A stretch of 64,000 bases of DNA from Methylosinus sp. LW4 (GTDB lineage: Bacteria; Pseudomonadota; Alphaproteobacteria; Rhizobiales; Beijerinckiaceae). The stretch lies in the NCBI RefSeq assembly GCF_000379125.1, contig NZ_KB900626.1, forward strand, positions 2,552,667 through 2,616,666. Reading direction: 5' to 3'. Below the pieces are notes generated by a model, which did no database searches, had not been told where the DNA came from, and saw only the letters and a program-made list of their open reading frames with translations. Position 1 is the first letter of the stretch, and every line of letters starts with the position of its first letter. Positions 38,087 to 50,578 of the stretch are shown in pieces. Position numbers and translations under genes: made by a program.

Positions 38087-41000
38087 AACTCCTCCGCAGG
38101 TCCAAAGTCAGCGGGAACTCTCCCGCCGGCTCCTCGCGCGGCGGCCTCACCCGGCCGGGCGTATGGCCGTGATCCTGGAACCGCGCCAGCCTGCGAGCCT
38201 CCGCCTCATGCGAGTTTACCGGAAACGTGTCGTAGTTGCGACCGCCCGGATGCGCCGTGTGATAGACGCAGCCCCCGAGCGAGCGCTCGCTCCAGCTATC
38301 TATGACGTCGAAGGTCAGCGGCGAGTGGATGGGAATGGTCGGATGCATGCCGGAGGCCGGCTGCCACGCCTTGAAGCGCACGCCCGCCACCGCCTCCCCC
38401 GAGGCGCCGGCGCTGGTCATCGGCACGCGACGGCCATTGCAGGCGATGACATGGCGGCCGGGCACGAAGCCCTTGGCTTTCACCTCCACGCGCTCCACCG
38501 AGGAATCGACGAAGCGCGCCGTGCCGCCGGCGACGCCTTCCTCGCCCAGCACATGCCAGGGCTCCAGCGCCTGACGTATCTCCAGCTCCACCCCGCCATG
38601 CTCGACGCGGCCGGCGAGCGGGCAGCGGAACTCCTTCTGCGCCTCGAACCATTCCGGCTCGAATGCGTAGCCCCCTCCTCGCAGATCGCCGAGAACGTCG
38701 AGGAAATCGCGCCAGATGAAATGCGGCAGCATGAAGCGGTCGTGCAGCGCCGTTCCCCAGCGCACGAGGCCGCCGCTCTGCGGCTCGCGCCAGAACCAGG
38801 CGACGAGCGCGCGCAGCAGCAATTGCTGGGCGAGGCTCATGCGCGCGTCCGGCGGCATCTCGAAGCTGCGGAACTCGACGAGGCCGAGCCGCCCTGTCGG
38901 ACTGTCCGGCGAAAAGAGCTTGTCGATGCAGATTTCCGCGCGATGCGTGTTGCCGGTGACGTCGACGAGCAGATTGCGGAACAGGCGATCGACGACCCAG
39001 GGCGGGAAATTCGTCGTCCCCGCCTCCGGCACATTGGCGAGCGCGATCTCCATCTCATAGAGCGAATCGTGACGCGCCTCGTCGAGCCGCGGCGCCTGGC
39101 TCGTGGGGCCGATGAAGAGGCCCGAGAAGAGATAGGAGAGCGAAGGATGGCGCTGCCAATAGAGCACGAGGCTCTTGAGCAGGTCCGGCCGGCGCAGGAA
39201 GGGCGAATCGAAAGGCGTGCGGCCGCCGAGCACGACATGATTGCCGCCGCCCGAGCCGGTCTGGCGGCCATCGATCAGGAATTTATCGGCAGTGAGCCGC
39301 GCCTGCCGCGCGTCCTCGTAAAGGCCCGTGGTGGTGGCCACGGCGTCGCGCCATGTGTCGCCGGGATGGATGTTGACCTCTATGACGCCGGGATCGGGCG
39401 TCACCTTTATGACCTCGAGGCGCGGATCGACCGGCGGCGGATAGCCCTCGATATGGACGGGGAGGTCCATCTCCTTGGCGGTCGCCTCCACGGCGGTCAG
39501 CAGCTCGAGATAATCCTCGAGCGTCGAGACCGGCGGCATGAACACACAGAGCACGCCGTCGCGCGGCTCTATGGCGAGGGCCGTGCGCACTGCGCCTTCG
39601 ACCTGGAACTGCTCGCTGACCTCCTGACGATCGTCGAGCGCGCGGCTCTCGTAGATTTGCAGCAGATGCGCGGGGTCCGGCAGCGGGCCGCGCTTTTCGG
39701 TCGGGTCCTGCTGCCAGCTATAGGGATAGGCGCTCGGCGGAATCCAGGGCAGCGAGCTGATCGGCAGGCGCAGGCCGATCGGCGAATCGCCCGGTGCGAG
39801 GAACAGCCGGCCGCGCCGCAAGGGCCAGCGCTCCGACACCCAGCGCCGCTCGGCGCGGGCGTTCCAGCGCTGCACGGGCAGCACATAGCCGACCGGATTG
39901 GCGAGGCCGCGCTCGAAGGCCCGCAACATGCGGACGCGCTCCTCCGCGTCGTCGATCTTCGAATCGAGCGGATCGACATTGACGGGCAGAGAGCCTTCCT
40001 TCAGCAGCCAATGCGACGGGTCTTCATAGGCCGGGATCACATAGCGCCGCCCCAGCCCCAGACGCTCGGAGAGATCGGTGACGAACGCCTCGCTCTGCTG
40101 GGCGGTGGGGATTTTGGTCGAGCCGATGCGCGTCACCAGCTCGGGATCGCGCCACACCGGCTTGCCGTCCTTGCGCCAATAAATGGCGAAGGCCCAACGC
40201 GGCAGACTCTCGCCCGGATACCATTTGCCCTGCCCGTAATGCAGGAAGCCGCCTTGGGCGAAACGCTCCTGCAGGCGCCGCACGAGATCATCGGCGCGGG
40301 CGCGCTTGGTGGGGCCGACGGCGGCGGTCGTCCATTCCGGCGCCTGGAAATCGTCGATGGAGACGAAGGTCGGCTCGCCGCCCATGGTGAGGCGCACGTC
40401 CTGCGCCTGCAAATCCGCATCGACCGTCTCGCCGAGAGCGTCCAGCCGGCTCCAGGATTCGTCCGAGAAAGGCGCGGTGATGCGCGGCGCCTCGCGAATG
40501 CGCTGCACCCACATCTCGAAGCCGAAATCGACCTCGGCCGGCTCGACGACGCCGGAGAGCGGCGCGGCGGAGCGATAATGCGGCGCGCTGCACAAGGGCA
40601 GATGCCCCTCGCCGCAGAAGAGGCCGGAGGTGGCGTCCATGCCGATCCAGCCGGCGCCGGGAACATAGAGCTCGGCCCAAGCGTGCAGATCGGTGAAGTC
40701 CTTATCGGTTCCGGTCGGTCCCTCGATCGGATCGACGTCCGCCTTCAGCTGGATGAGATAGCCGGAGACGAAACGCGCCGCGAGGCCGAGGCTGCGCAGA
40801 ACCTGCACGAGCAGCCATGCCGAATCCCGGCAGGAGCCCGTGCCGGCCGCGAGCGTCTCGTCCGGCGTCTGCACGCCGGGCTCCATGCGGATGACATAGC
40901 GAATATCGCGCTGCAGGCGGGCGTTGAGCTCGACGAGGAAAGGGACCAGCCGGATGTCTTCGCGCGGACGCACGCTCTCGACAAAGGCCTTGGCCAGCGG

Positions 41001-41372
41001 CCCGAGCGGCTCCACCTCGAGGCAGGAGGCGAGCTCGGCGCGCAGCTCCTCTGGATAGGCGAAGGGGAAGGTCTCGGCATAGGGCTCGACGAAGAAGTCG
41101 AAGGGATTGTAGACGGCGATCTCGGCATGGAGATCGACCTCGACGCGGAATTCCTCCGCCTTCTCTGGAAAGACGAGGCGCGCCAGCCAATTGCCGTGCG
41201 GGTCCTGCTGCCAGTTGATGAAATGATTGGCGGGCGCGATCTTGAGCGAATAGCTCGGCACGCGGGTGCGGCAATGCGGCGCCGGCCGCAGCCTTATCAC
41301 CTGCGGCCCGAGGGCGACCGGCCGGTCATATTTGTAATGGGTGAGATGGTGGAGCGCGACCTTGATCGACAC
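38076..41372 (-). CDS. Transglutaminase-like domain fused to DUF2126 (large protein of the ATP-grasp operon)
   Basis: 1098 residues. The N-terminal 270 residues are a bacterial transglutaminase: [20 protein letters not shown] at the start, catalytic Cys181 ([12 protein letters not shown]), His230 (DLHAWAEL), Asp246 (GMDATSG). The remaining 800 residues are the DUF2126 region, with [29 protein letters not shown], the [12 protein letters not shown] segment and [15 protein letters not shown]; this part resembles amidoligase/glutamine-synthetase-type folds. It is the first gene of the operon, followed with 11-base overlap by the ATP-grasp/alpha-E gene. Substrates unknown. Confidence 0.9.
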   Translation of the reverse strand: MSIKVALHHLTHYKYDRPVALGPQVIRLRPAPHCRTRVPSYSLKIAPANHFINWQQDPHGNWLARLVFPEKAEEFRVEVDLHAEIAVYNPFDFFVEPYAETFPFAYPEELRAELASCLEVEPLGPLAKAFVESVRPREDIRLVPFLVELNARLQRDIRYVIRMEPGVQTPDETLAAGTGSCRDSAWLLVQVLRSLGLAARFVSGYLIQLKADVDPIEGPTGTDKDFTDLHAWAELYVPGAGWIGMDATSGLFCGEGHLPLCSAPHYRSAAPLSGVVEPAEVDFGFEMWVQRIREAPRITAPFSDESWSRLDALGETVDADLQAQDVRLTMGGEPTFVSIDDFQAPEWTTAAVGPTKRARADDLVRRLQERFAQGGFLHYGQGKWYPGESLPRWAFAIYWRKDGKPVWRDPELVTRIGSTKIPTAQQSEAFVTDLSERLGLGRRYVIPAYEDPSHWLLKEGSLPVNVDPLDSKIDDAEERVRMLRAFERGLANPVGYVLPVQRWNARAERRWVSERWPLRRGRLFLAPGDSPIGLRLPISSLPWIPPSAYPYSWQQDPTEKRGPLPDPAHLLQIYESRALDDRQEVSEQFQVEGAVRTALAIEPRDGVLCVFMPPVSTLEDYLELLTAVEATAKEMDLPVHIEGYPPPVDPRLEVIKVTPDPGVIEVNIHPGDTWRDAVATTTGLYEDARQARLTADKFLIDGRQTGSGGGNHVVLGGRTPFDSPFLRRPDLLKSLVLYWQRHPSLSYLFSGLFIGPTSQAPRLDEARHDSLYEMEIALANVPEAGTTNFPPWVVDRLFRNLLVDVTGNTHRAEICIDKLFSPDSPTGRLGLVEFRSFEMPPDARMSLAQQLLLRALVAWFWREPQSGGLVRWGTALHDRFMLPHFIWRDFLDVLGDLRGGGYAFEPEWFEAQKEFRCPLAGRVEHGGVELEIRQALEPWHVLGEEGVAGGTARFVDSSVERVEVKAKGFVPGRHVIACNGRRVPMTSAGASGEAVAGVRFKAWQPASGMHPTIPIHSPLTFDVIDSWSERSLGGCVYHTAHPGGRNYDTFPVNSHEAEARRLARFQDHGHTPGRVRPPREEPAGEFPLTLDLRRSCAG

Positions 41373-41503
41373 GGGAGCTGCTTCGCCTCCTCGGGGCGAC
41401 GCCGGGAAAGCGGCGACGGGCGATTAGCTTATGCGGCCGGCGGCGTGTCAATCGCACGCGCCGGAAAGCGCGGCTCTTTGCCGGAAATTGCCGCATGACG
41501 CAT

Positions 41504-41540
41504 CCCGCCGGGGCGGCGGGCGCCGCAGCTTTCGGCGCCC
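41504..41540 (-). terminator. Overlapping hairpins after the diguanylate cyclase gene
   Basis: GGGCGCC (41518-41524) pairs with GGCGCCC (41534-41540), 10 bases past the cyclase stop on the minus strand. A second stem, CCCGCC (41504-41509) with GGCGGG (41515-41520), shares three bases with the first, so the two exclude each other. Neither has a T-tract. They lie between the cyclase and the transglutaminase operon, and may separate these two transcription units. Confidence 0.5.
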
Positions 41541-41550
41541 ATTTCCGCGC

Positions 41551-42747
41551 TCACGAATCATTGGCGGCCGAGGGCGGCGGCTCCTCGGCGAAGACGACCC
41601 CTCCCCTTCCGCCGCGCTTCATCCGATAGAGCGCCGCATCGGCGCGCGTGACGAGCTGCTCGAGCGTCAGCCCGTCGCGAGGCGCGAGAGCGACGCCTAT
41701 GCTCACGCCGATCTGAATGCTGCGGCCCTCGATCTCATAGGGCGCGCCGAGGACACGGACGATGCGGCGCGCCAGCAGCAGCGCCTCGTCCGGGTGGCGG
41801 ACGCCGATCTGGACGATGACGAACTCGTCGCCGCCGAGCCGCGCCGCCGTATCCTCCCGCCGCACCATGGTCAGCAGGCGCGCAGTGACGGCGCAGAGCA
41901 GGAGATCGCCGGTCAGATGGCCATAGGCGTCGTTGACGGCCTTGAAACGGTCGAGGTCCAGGCAATGAATCGCCAGATATTCATTCGGCCCGAGGCGCGT
42001 CGAAGCCTCGTCGAAACGCTCGCGCAGCTCGACGCGATTGGCGAGGCCGGTCAGATCGTCATGCCGCGCCATTTTCGCGAAATCGAGCTTGGAGATGATC
42101 TGCCGGCGCGTCGCCGCATGCGTCTCGGCCGCCCAAAAGAGACCGACGACGGCAAAGGCGGAAAGAAGCACCGCCTGCAGGACGAAGCCCAAGAGAATGT
42201 GGATGTCGGTCGCCTCCGTCGCGCGAACGACGAGGCCGATGACCGTCGGCGTCGCCGACAAGGCGAGGCCGACCGCGCAAAGACGCGGACGGAAGGCGAC
42301 ATTGGACACGACGCCGCCGGCGAAGACGAAGGCGAGGCCCGAAGTCAGCATCGGCACCAGCGACGATTCCGGGGGATGCGGCATCATGAGCGCGCGCGCA
42401 TTGATCGCGCCGAGCAGAGCCGCGAAAGAGAAGAGGCCGATGGCGTAGCGGCGCTCCCACGCCCTCGCCTCATCGGCGAGAATCGTCGCCTGCGCTGCGC
42501 GCCTCTGATAGGCGAGAACCAGGAAAACGCTCGCTATATCCACAGCGACGCCGGCGAGCGTCAGCGCCAGCAACGCCCAATCGTGCTTGCGCGCTGCGAG
42601 CAGCAGGCCGACAGAGGCGAGCGCTATGCCCATGAAGGCCACCGGCATGACCGGCCGCGCCACCATGTCGACCAGCTCGACATAAGCGGCGTCCGGCAGC
42701 GGCGCCGATTTTCGAGACGTATGTCCTACCCGACGCCACATGCTCAC
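41551..42747 (-). CDS. Membrane-bound diguanylate cyclase (GGDEF)
   Basis: 398 residues. About six transmembrane helices between residues 30 and 207 form an uncharacterised sensor region, followed by a GGDEF domain from about residue 220 (DDLTGLANRVELRERF). The active site GGDEF is intact at 305-309, so it should make cyclic di-GMP from two GTP. An allosteric inhibitory site R-x-x-D (RRED, 296-299) lies exactly 5 residues before it. No EAL domain. It is on the same strand as the ATP-grasp operon but 178 bases away. The signal sensed is unknown. Confidence 0.92.
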   Translation of the reverse strand: MSMWRRVGHTSRKSAPLPDAAYVELVDMVARPVMPVAFMGIALASVGLLLAARKHDWALLALTLAGVAVDIASVFLVLAYQRRAAQATILADEARAWERRYAIGLFSFAALLGAINARALMMPHPPESSLVPMLTSGLAFVFAGGVVSNVAFRPRLCAVGLALSATPTVIGLVVRATEATDIHILLGFVLQAVLLSAFAVVGLFWAAETHAATRRQIISKLDFAKMARHDDLTGLANRVELRERFDEASTRLGPNEYLAIHCLDLDRFKAVNDAYGHLTGDLLLCAVTARLLTMVRREDTAARLGGDEFVIVQIGVRHPDEALLLARRIVRVLGAPYEIEGRSIQIGVSIGVALAPRDGLTLEQLVTRADAALYRMKRGGRGGVVFAEEPPPSAANDS

Positions 42748-42816
42748 CCCAACGCGGTCTCATCTATGTCTGGCGGCTCGCATTTTCCAGCTCGGCCGCA
42801 CGGGGCGGACGGCGTC

Positions 42817-42859
42817 TTGATTTCCCACGAGACGACGCATATAGATATCTTTATATCTA
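42817..42859 (+). promoter_or_regulatory. sahR-metF-metH promoter with operator over the -10 box
   Basis: TTGATT (42817-42822), 17-base spacer, TATAGA (42840-42845) make a good sigma-70 promoter. An inverted repeat TAGATAT (42842-42848), spacer CTTT, ATATCTA (42853-42859) overlaps the -10 and start region, about 28 bases before the sahR ATG. A repressor binding here would block transcription of the whole operon, so autorepression by the first gene's ArsR-type product is the simple reading. Confidence 0.8.
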
Positions 42860-42886
42860 ATCAGCGAAGCCCGTGGCCGACGCCAA

Positions 42887-43900
42887 ATGACCGATGTGAG
42901 GCGACCTCTTCTTCTCGAACCCGCGCTCGCCGCGCTCAATGCGGCGGGCGAGGAGACGCGTCTGCGCCTGCTCGGCCTGCTGGCCGAGACCGAGCTGACG
43001 GTGAGCGAGGCCGTGGCCATTCTCGGCCAGTCGCAGCCGCGCGTGTCCCGCCATTTGAAGCTGCTGGTCGAGGCCGGGCTGGTGGAGCGCCGCCGTGAAG
43101 GGGCCTGGGCCTTCTTCCGCCTCGCCTCCGCCGACGCGCCCGGCGAGATCGCCCGCAGCGTCGTCTCCTGGCTCGATCCTCTGGACCCGCGCGTCGCCGG
43201 CGACCGCGCTCGTCTCGCCGAGGTGCGGCAGGCCCGCGCCGACGCCGCCGCCCGCTATTTCGCCGAGCATGCGCCCGAATGGGACGCCATACGCTCGCTG
43301 CATGTGCCGGAGGCGCAGGTGGAGGCCGCCATGCGCGAGGCGGTGGGCGAGGCGCCGCTGCGCCGCCTGCTCGATCTCGGCGCCGGCGCCGGCCGCATGC
43401 TGGAACTGTTCGCGCCGCAGGCGGAGCAGGCCATTGGCGTCGATCTCTCCTCCGCAATGCTCGGCGTCGCGCGCGGACGGCTGGAAAAAGCCGGCGCGCG
43501 CAATGTGCAGCTGCGCCAGGGCGACATGTATGCGCTGCCGATCGAGCGAAACAGCTGCGATCTCGTCATCGTGCATCAGGTTCTACATTATCTCGACGAT
43601 CCTGGCCGCGCGCTGCGCGAGGCGGCGCGCACGCTCGCGCCCGGCGGCCGTCTGCTGGTCGTCGATTTCGCGCCGCATCGCGAGGAGACCTTGCGCGACG
43701 AGCATGCGCATCGCCGCCTCGGCTTCTCGCAGCAGGAGGTCACGACGCTGCTGGAGCAGGCCGGGCTGGAGATTCTGCGCCATCGCGATCTCGCGCCTTC
43801 CGCCGACGACGGCGCGAAGCTCACCGTATCCCTGTGGCTGGCGCGCGATCCTCGCGTCATCGCCGATCCTTTGCCCAAAGCCAGCTTCGAGACCGCATGA
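42887..43900 (+). CDS. sahR: ArsR-family regulator fused to SAM-dependent methyltransferase domain (SahR-like)
   Basis: 337 residues. Residues about 12-95 are a winged helix of ArsR type (TRLRLLGLLAETELTVSEAV, then LGQSQPRVSRHLKLLVEAGLV as the recognition helix) without the metal-binding ELCVCDL motif. Residues 140-320 are a class I methyltransferase fold with SAM site LLDLGAGAGR (161-170) and later LDDPGRALREAARTLAPGG. ArsR-MTase fusions next to metF/metH in alphaproteobacteria have been described as SahR, a repressor that senses S-adenosylhomocysteine and controls the methionine cycle. Its stop overlaps the metF ATG by 4 bases. Assignment rests on context and architecture. Confidence 0.78.
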   Translation: MTDVRRPLLLEPALAALNAAGEETRLRLLGLLAETELTVSEAVAILGQSQPRVSRHLKLLVEAGLVERRREGAWAFFRLASADAPGEIARSVVSWLDPLDPRVAGDRARLAEVRQARADAAARYFAEHAPEWDAIRSLHVPEAQVEAAMREAVGEAPLRRLLDLGAGAGRMLELFAPQAEQAIGVDLSSAMLGVARGRLEKAGARNVQLRQGDMYALPIERNSCDLVIVHQVLHYLDDPGRALREAARTLAPGGRLLVVDFAPHREETLRDEHAHRRLGFSQQEVTTLLEQAGLEILRHRDLAPSADDGAKLTVSLWLARDPRVIADPLPKASFETA

Positions 43901-44792
43901 TGTCCGACAATCGCAGCCTGTGGCCTCCGGGCCATTTCGATATTTCTTACGAATTCTTCCCGCCGAAGACGCCGGAGATGGAGGCGCAGCTGTGGGAGTC
44001 GATCGCGCGGCTCGCGCCTTTGAAGCCCAAATTCGTCTCCGTCACTTACGGCGCCGGCGGCTCCACGCGCGAGCGCACGCATAATATCGTCGCGCGCCTC
44101 GCCGCCGAGACCGACATTCTGCCCGCCGCGCATCTGACCTGCGTCTCCGCAGCGCGCGCGGAGATCGACGAGATCGTGCGCGATTATTGGAACGCCGGCG
44201 TCCGCCATATCGTCGCGCTACGCGGCGATCCGCCGACCGGCGTCGGCACGCGCTTCGAGCCGCATCCGCAAGGCTATCGCAGCTCCACCGAGCTGGTGCG
44301 CGGCATTCGCGCCATCGGCGATTTCGAAATTTCCGTCTCCACCTATCCCGAAGGTCATCCCGAGAGCCGCACGATCGACGACGATCTCGATGCGCTCGAG
44401 GCCAAGATCGACGCCGGCGCGACGCGCGCCATCACGCAATTCTTCTTCGAGAACGATATTTATTTGCGCTTTCTCGACAAGGCGCGCGCGCGGGGAATCA
44501 TGATCCCGATCGTGCCCGGCATCATGCCGGTGCAGAACTTCAAGCAGACGGCGAATTTCGCGCGCAAGGCGGGCGCGAGCGTGCCCGATTGGCTCGCCCA
44601 TCGCTTCGAGGGATTGGACGATGATCCCGTCACGCGCCGGCTCATCGCCGCAGCGGTCGCCGCCGAGCAGGTGCTGGGCCTCGCCGAGAACGGCGTGAGA
44701 GAATTCCACTTCTACACCAATAATCGCGCCGATCTCGTCTTCGCGATCTGTCATCTTCTGGGCGTGCGCCCCGTCACCGAGAAAGCCGCAGC

Positions 44793-44796
<4 letters not shown>
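43897..44796 (+). CDS. metF: Methylenetetrahydrofolate reductase
   Basis: 299 residues starting MMSDN (ATG at 43897; a second ATG follows at once). TIM-barrel flavoprotein with [41 protein letters not shown] and [15 protein letters not shown], all typical. It reduces methylene-THF to methyl-THF for MetH. It overlaps sahR upstream and metH downstream by 4 bases each, so the three genes are a tightly coupled unit for methyl-group recycling to methionine. Confidence 0.96.
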
Positions 44797-48515
<3,719 letters not shown>

Positions 48516-48535
48516 GGCGCGGGTTGTAGACTCGA

Positions 48536-49804
48536 TCAAAAATCGAAGCCTCCGCCATTGTCCGCCTTCTCGCGTGCGGCCGACGTGCTCGTCATCAGCC
48601 AGATATCGACGCGGCGGTCGGAAGGAACTCCGAGCGGCCGCGTCGCTCGCGCAATCTCCGCGGACGACGGCGTCACACGCGGGCCAGAGACGAGCGCAAT
48701 AATATTGTCTCGATCGGGCGCCTTCGCGCCCGCTTTCCAACAATCCTCGTCGAGACGCGCTCTCACGGCCTCGACGCGCGCCCGCGCGAGACCGGCATTG
48801 GCCTCGTAACGCGCTTTCGTCTCGCCTGACAAAGGAAGACGGTCCGTCGCCCCGACGATCAAGACGACCCCCGCGCCATCCGGCGGCGTGGCGCTTTTCC
48901 ATCGCGCGCAAATGCTCTCGAGGTCGCGCTCTGCCGCGCGCAAAGCATCGTCCTCGAACCCTTCGCGATCGAAGGAGGCGCGGCCTTTCTTGAAATTCGT
49001 TATCGCGCCCAACCGAGTAGAGACGAAGCGATCCCCCGTCTTGGGCTCGACAGGGACCTGCAATTCGAATTGCGCTTTGACGAGATTTTCAAAATTCGCC
49101 TTCAGAAAACTATCGACCTTCAGATTTTTCACGACCGCCGCCTGGATGCCACCCGCCATCGCGAATAGCGCGAATCCAGCCGTCGTCGGAGCGACGCCTC
49201 TGCGCAATCCGATGAGGACGCTTCCCGTCAAAATCGACGCGAGCGTCAATGCGAAGGATGCGTCGAAATTGTAAGGATCGCCTGAGTAAGGCGCCTTCCG
49301 CTGCACGCATTCGACCGCGGGACATCTCGGACTTTCGATCGGAACGGCGCTGCTCGAGGACGGTCTCACCGGGGCGACCAACACGAACACGACGAGGATG
49401 ACCAAGCCAGCAACAAGTGGAACCGCCGCCTGAAAATCGAGCGCGGGACCGATGTCTTTTGGACCTATCGAGCCCAGCGTCTTATAGAGCTGCCAGTCAT
49501 GCGCTTCCGGGTCGCCACGCGCGGTCGCCGCCAAGCCCGCCTCTATGGCTTCCACCCGCTTGCCGGCCTTCACCACCACCGCCCGGTGGTAGAGCAGCCA
49601 AATCGAAAAGGCGGCGTAGACCATGATGGCGAGTTCGACGAACTCGACCCTATCGACAGTGATAAATCGAGAGTAAACCGCTGCGGCGGAACCGGCGACA
49701 ACGGTTCCAAAAAACCCTTTGACACGAAATGCGAGGTTCTCATGCCTCGCGATAATTCCTTGAAGGATTCTTATTTCTTCGATTGCTGCATTCTTGCGGT
49801 CCAT
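48536..49804 (-). CDS. Integral membrane protein with C-terminal OmpA-like domain
   Basis: 422 residues. N-terminal residues 10-75 (LQGIIARHENLAFRVKGFFG and two helices) resemble a small two-helix membrane module seen in assorted accessory proteins; more helices lie at about 127-147 and 183-224. Residues about 300-410 look like an OmpA/MotB-type peptidoglycan-binding domain: VVLIVGATDRLPLSGETKAR, NAGLARARVEAVRARL, and the closing RRVDIWLM. A cysteine pair (CPAVEC) sits in a loop. Codon use and upstream sequence are AT-richer than the neighbours. I do not recognise a named family; a cell-envelope-anchored accessory protein is the best description. Confidence 0.6.
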   Translation of the reverse strand: MDRKNAAIEEIRILQGIIARHENLAFRVKGFFGTVVAGSAAAVYSRFITVDRVEFVELAIMVYAAFSIWLLYHRAVVVKAGKRVEAIEAGLAATARGDPEAHDWQLYKTLGSIGPKDIGPALDFQAAVPLVAGLVILVVFVLVAPVRPSSSSAVPIESPRCPAVECVQRKAPYSGDPYNFDASFALTLASILTGSVLIGLRRGVAPTTAGFALFAMAGGIQAAVVKNLKVDSFLKANFENLVKAQFELQVPVEPKTGDRFVSTRLGAITNFKKGRASFDREGFEDDALRAAERDLESICARWKSATPPDGAGVVLIVGATDRLPLSGETKARYEANAGLARARVEAVRARLDEDCWKAGAKAPDRDNIIALVSGPRVTPSSAEIARATRPLGVPSDRRVDIWLMTSTSAAREKADNGGGFDF

Positions 49805-49993
49805 ACGCGTCGCCCGCTCACGAATTACGATAAAAAGAACACCGTATGCCGATTACGAAATAAATACTGCTTTTGAATATAATGGAAGACATTTTTCACG
49901 CAGAACAGCGCCCCGACTCTTCACGAAGAAGAAAATCGGTGCGCTGTGAAAGCGTTACGCCCCGCGCGACGCCGCCGAGCGCCGCGATCGCCC
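49805..49993. other. AT-rich spacer upstream of the OmpA-like gene
   Basis: Positions 49801-49920 are about 44% GC by hand count, far below the rest of the window. Words such as GATAAAAAG, AAATAAATAC and GAATATAATGG occur. It probably contains the promoter of the OmpA-like gene, but I could not fix it. The composition suggests recently acquired DNA next to yqeY. Confidence 0.5.
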
Positions 49994-50443
49994 TCAGCCC
50001 CCGAGCGCCGCCTTCACCGCGGCGCTGGCCTTGCCGAAGTCGATGCGGCCCGTGTATTTCGCCTTGAGCGCGGCGACGACCTTGCCCATATCCTTGATCG
50101 AGGCGGCGCCGGTCTCGGCGATGGCGGCCTTTATCGCCTCGGCGACCTCGGCCTCGCCGAGCTGCTGGGGCAGATATTCCGTGATCACGGCGATCTCGGC
50201 GCGCTCCTTCTCGGCGAGCTCGGGGCGGCCGCCCTTCTCGTAGATTTCCACCGATTCCTGGCGGCTCTTCACCATTTTCTGCAGCAGAGCGAGAATATCG
50301 TCGTCGCCCGGCGTCTTGCCCGTGGCGCGCGCCTCAATGTCGCGATCCTTGAGCCCCGCGGTGATCATGCGGATCGTCTCGACCTTCTGCTTTTCGCCGC
50401 TCTTCATCGCCGCCTTGAGGTCGGCCGTGAAACGTTCGCGCAT
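49994..50443 (-). CDS. GatB/YqeY domain protein
   Basis: 149 residues. YqeY-family words: MRERFTADLKAAMKSGEKQKVETIRMI (cited as LKAAMKSGEKQKVETIRM), DDILALLQKMVKSRQESVEIYE, ITEYLPQQLGEAEV and DMGKVVAALKAKYTG. The domain is the tRNA-binding tail of the GatB amidotransferase subunit, here as a stand-alone protein of unclear role. Its position divergent from carA is common in alphaproteobacteria. Confidence 0.92.
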   Translation of the reverse strand: MRERFTADLKAAMKSGEKQKVETIRMITAGLKDRDIEARATGKTPGDDDILALLQKMVKSRQESVEIYEKGGRPELAEKERAEIAVITEYLPQQLGEAEVAEAIKAAIAETGAASIKDMGKVVAALKAKYTGRIDFGKASAAVKAALGG

Positions 50444-50578
50444 TGTATTTCCACTTCGCAGTGAAATGTTCTAGACGTGCTTGCGATCCGAAGGGATCGC
50501 GGCAATCTAGATTTTTCGAGGGATGGCGGGCGCCCGATGGCGGCGCGCCGGCGGATGAGGGTGAGGCATAGAGCGCGG

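Noticed and set aside
35594..38305. A 903-codon open frame opposite the ATP-grasp/alpha-E gene
   Set aside because: Composition is rich in Arg, His and Ala without domain signatures; the real gene overlaps its operon neighbours in the expected way.
38055..41498. A 1147-codon open frame on the plus strand opposite the DUF2126 gene
   Set aside because: It is a mirror of a high-GC coding region: Arg/Ala/His/Gly-rich, no family words, and the minus strand carries two intact transglutaminase triads and DUF2126 words.
42748..42886. SAM or SAH riboswitch before the metF-metH operon
   Set aside because: Only 139 bases, occupied by a sigma-70-like promoter and an operator next to the start codon; no riboswitch-like pairing was seen.
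49870..49895. TATAAT in GAATATAATGG as a plus-strand promoter
   Set aside because: No fitting -35 at 16-18 bases and no plus-strand gene starts within 600 bases downstream.
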